A stretch of 7,451 nt of DNA from Bryobacterales bacterium (lineage in GTDB: Bacteria; Acidobacteriota; Terriglobia; Bryobacterales; Bryobacteraceae), in NCBI GenBank assembly GCA_020853155.1, contig JADYZL010000538.1:1-7451 (forward strand). Reading direction: 5' to 3'. Position 1 is the first letter of the stretch; each line of letters begins with the position of its first letter. Positions 6,676-7,451 of the stretch are shown here, in pieces. Made by a program: the position numbers and the translations under genes. The notes under the pieces were generated by a model. It made no database searches, was not told where the DNA came from, and saw nothing but the letters and a program-made list of their open reading frames with translations.

Positions 6676-6736
6676 CCCGCCCGTCCCCTGCCGGCCTGAT
6701 CGCAACAAGGACGCGATGGGAGGGGAAAGCCTCGTT

Positions 6737-6771
6737 GACGCTTTCTGCACGGCAATTGGCGCGTTCTGCAC
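6737..6771 (+). promoter_or_regulatory. Probable AraC-family operator: direct repeats at 21-bp pitch
   Basis: Two 14-bp half-sites share 12 positions: GACGCTTTCTGCAC at 6737-6750 and GGCGCGTTCTGCAC at 6758-6771. The core TTCTGCAC is identical, and the start-to-start distance is exactly 21 bp, two helical turns. Known AraC-family activators such as AraC at araI1-I2 bind direct half-sites at this spacing, with the proximal half-site touching the -35 box. Here the proximal half-site ends 1 bp before a TTGCCA hexamer. The regulator gene itself begins 70 bp downstream. Binding by that regulator is inferred, not shown. Confidence 0.6.
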
Positions 6772-6772
6772 A

Positions 6773-6800
6773 TTGCCACGCCCGGCTGAAGACCTACACT
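6773..6800 (+). promoter_or_regulatory. Candidate promoter of the AraC-family gene
   Basis: TTGCCA (6773-6778, 5 of 6 to TTGACA) and TACACT (6795-6800, 4 of 6 to TATAAT) are separated by 16 bp. The weak -10 and short spacer fit an activator-dependent promoter, and the direct repeats lie immediately upstream. Transcription would begin near 6807, giving a leader of roughly 35 nt to ATG 6841. Confidence 0.4.
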
Positions 6801-6840
6801 GGACGCAGTGGATGTCGATTCCATCCATCGGTACAACGCA

Positions 6841-7451
6841 ATGGCCAAGCATTTCCGCTACTCCGGCAGAATCTTCTCTAAATTGGAAAGCTTGGGACTC
6901 GATCCAACGACCGTGCTCCGCAGGGCGCGGCTCTCTGAAGAGCTATTGGAGCAGCCGAGAGTCGTCCTCAACACGGATGAACTCTTCGCGATGTGGCGTG
7001 CGATCGGCGAGATCGCGAAGGATGCGGCTGCCGGTTGTCTGCTTGGAACCGAGACCCGAATTGAGCGGTTTTCGCCGACAGGGCTCGCGGCGCTCTCCTG
7101 TGAGAGCTTCGGCGAGGCGGTGAATCAGATTGCGAAGTATAAGCCGCTTACCTGTCCAGAGGAGTTGTCGCATCGCAAGGAACAGGATGAGTGGAGCTTG
7201 CAGTTCCGCTGGGTGCTCTCTAAAGAACCGGAACCTCCGATGTTGATCGACTGTGCCTATGCCTACTTGCTTTCGATCGTGCGAGTGGGGACCGGCCGCA
7301 GCGATTTCGCGCCGCTCCGCATCGAGTTCATCGAAATGCGAGCGCGCCAGCGCGAAATCGAACGGCACTTCGGGTGTAAGGCCTGCTTCGGGGCTTCACG
7401 AAACGCCATCATCTTTCGCGCGGCTGACGCTCAACTTCCGTTCGTGACGCG
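6841..7451 (+). CDS. AraC-family transcriptional regulator, N-terminal sensing domain (partial)
   Basis: Open to the window end (203 codons visible), so the C-terminal AraC helix-turn-helix pair lies outside. The visible part matches the arabinose-binding-like N-terminal domain of AraC regulators (PF12625, as in OruR- and VirS-type proteins). Landmarks are a leading LGLDPTTVLRRARL helix, LNTDELFAMWRAIGEI (43-58), LGTE, then FSPTGLAALSCESFGEAVNQIAKYKPL (77-103), a beta-rich middle, PLRIEFIEMRARQREIERHFGC (158-179) and FGASRNAIIF (183-192). The domain binds a small ligand that switches DNA binding. ATG 6841 lacks a clear Shine-Dalgarno; GTG 6808 in frame is an alternative, but the family-like sequence begins after 6841. 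The gene is divergent from the arginase-family gene and preceded by a typical AraC operator, so autoregulation and control of the neighbour are plausible. The ligand is unknown; arginine or ornithine is a guess from context. Confidence 0.88.
   Translation, partial: MAKHFRYSGRIFSKLESLGLDPTTVLRRARLSEELLEQPRVVLNTDELFAMWRAIGEIAKDAAAGCLLGTETRIERFSPTGLAALSCESFGEAVNQIAKYKPLTCPEELSHRKEQDEWSLQFRWVLSKEPEPPMLIDCAYAYLLSIVRVGTGRSDFAPLRIEFIEMRARQREIERHFGCKACFGASRNAIIFRAADAQLPFVT

Larger units (their letters stand above)
6441..6840. other. 400-bp divergent regulatory region
   Basis: This stretch separates the arginase-family gene (leftward) from the AraC-family gene (rightward) and holds no credible gene; the open frames crossing it are shadows. 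It contains TTATCCGATAA (6451-6461), a small palindrome overlapping the arginase ribosome site; GCTTCG/CGAAGC (6488-6493, 6503-6508); GCAAGTA/TACTTGC (6517-6523, 6530-6536); a strong hairpin at 6645-6675; and the 21-bp-spaced direct repeats and promoter described separately. I could not identify a convincing leftward promoter. Confidence 0.6.

Noticed and set aside
6735..6763. TTGACG as the -35 of the regulator promoter
   Set aside because: No acceptable -10 lies 16-18 bp downstream (GGCGCG at 6758-6763); the TTGCCA/TACACT pair further on is better.
6281..7123. 280-codon plus-strand frame overlapping the regulator start
   Set aside because: It crosses the arginase gene end and the regulator in a different phase; its translation is Arg/Ser/Pro-rich, whereas the 6841 frame matches the AraC N-terminal domain.

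Overview
The window is a stretch of GC-rich bacterial chromosome (gene-free part hand-counted at about 62% GC). The best guess for the source is an acidobacterium of the Solibacter/Bryobacter type. This rests on twin-arginine signals on a metallophosphoesterase and on a sugar-isomerase-like TIM barrel, a secreted fragment resembling acidobacterial beta-propeller proteins, and a Lys/Ala-rich histone-like protein. It is an inference; no rRNA or marker gene is present. I see no transposase, CRISPR array, tRNA or phage gene.

Layout: (1) 89-1039 (+), a histone-H1-like disordered protein with an acidic head and a strongly basic tail, meeting tail-to-tail with (2) 1041-1931 (-), a Tat-exported calcineurin-type phosphoesterase. 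(3) 1932-2546 and 2547-3881 together form almost 2 kb without a convincing gene. The second part is unusual: strong G-over-C excess on the + strand, a cluster of hairpins at its left end, and a 14-bp repeat 570 bp apart. (4) 3882-4289 (-), a short secreted protein that looks like the truncated N-terminus of a beta-propeller protein, directly downstream of and probably co-transcribed with (5) 4301-5269 (-), a Tat-signal sugar phosphate isomerase/epimerase. (6) 5574-6440 (-), an arginase/agmatinase-family enzyme with Cys in place of the first metal-binding His. (7) 6841 to the window end (+), the N-terminal ligand-sensing part of an AraC-family regulator, divergent from the arginase gene across 400 bp.

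The clearest new regulatory signal is in that 400-bp gap: two 14-bp direct repeats (12 of 14 identical) spaced exactly 21 bp, lying just before a -35-like hexamer that reads into the regulator gene. This is the classical arrangement of an AraC-family activator site (araI1-araI2 type) and suggests autoregulation, possibly linked to arginine/ornithine metabolism through the divergent arginase. The most puzzling part of the window is the G-skewed gene-free block at 2547-3881, which might be a structured RNA, a dispersed repeat, or decayed DNA that replaced the 3' part of the truncated propeller gene.
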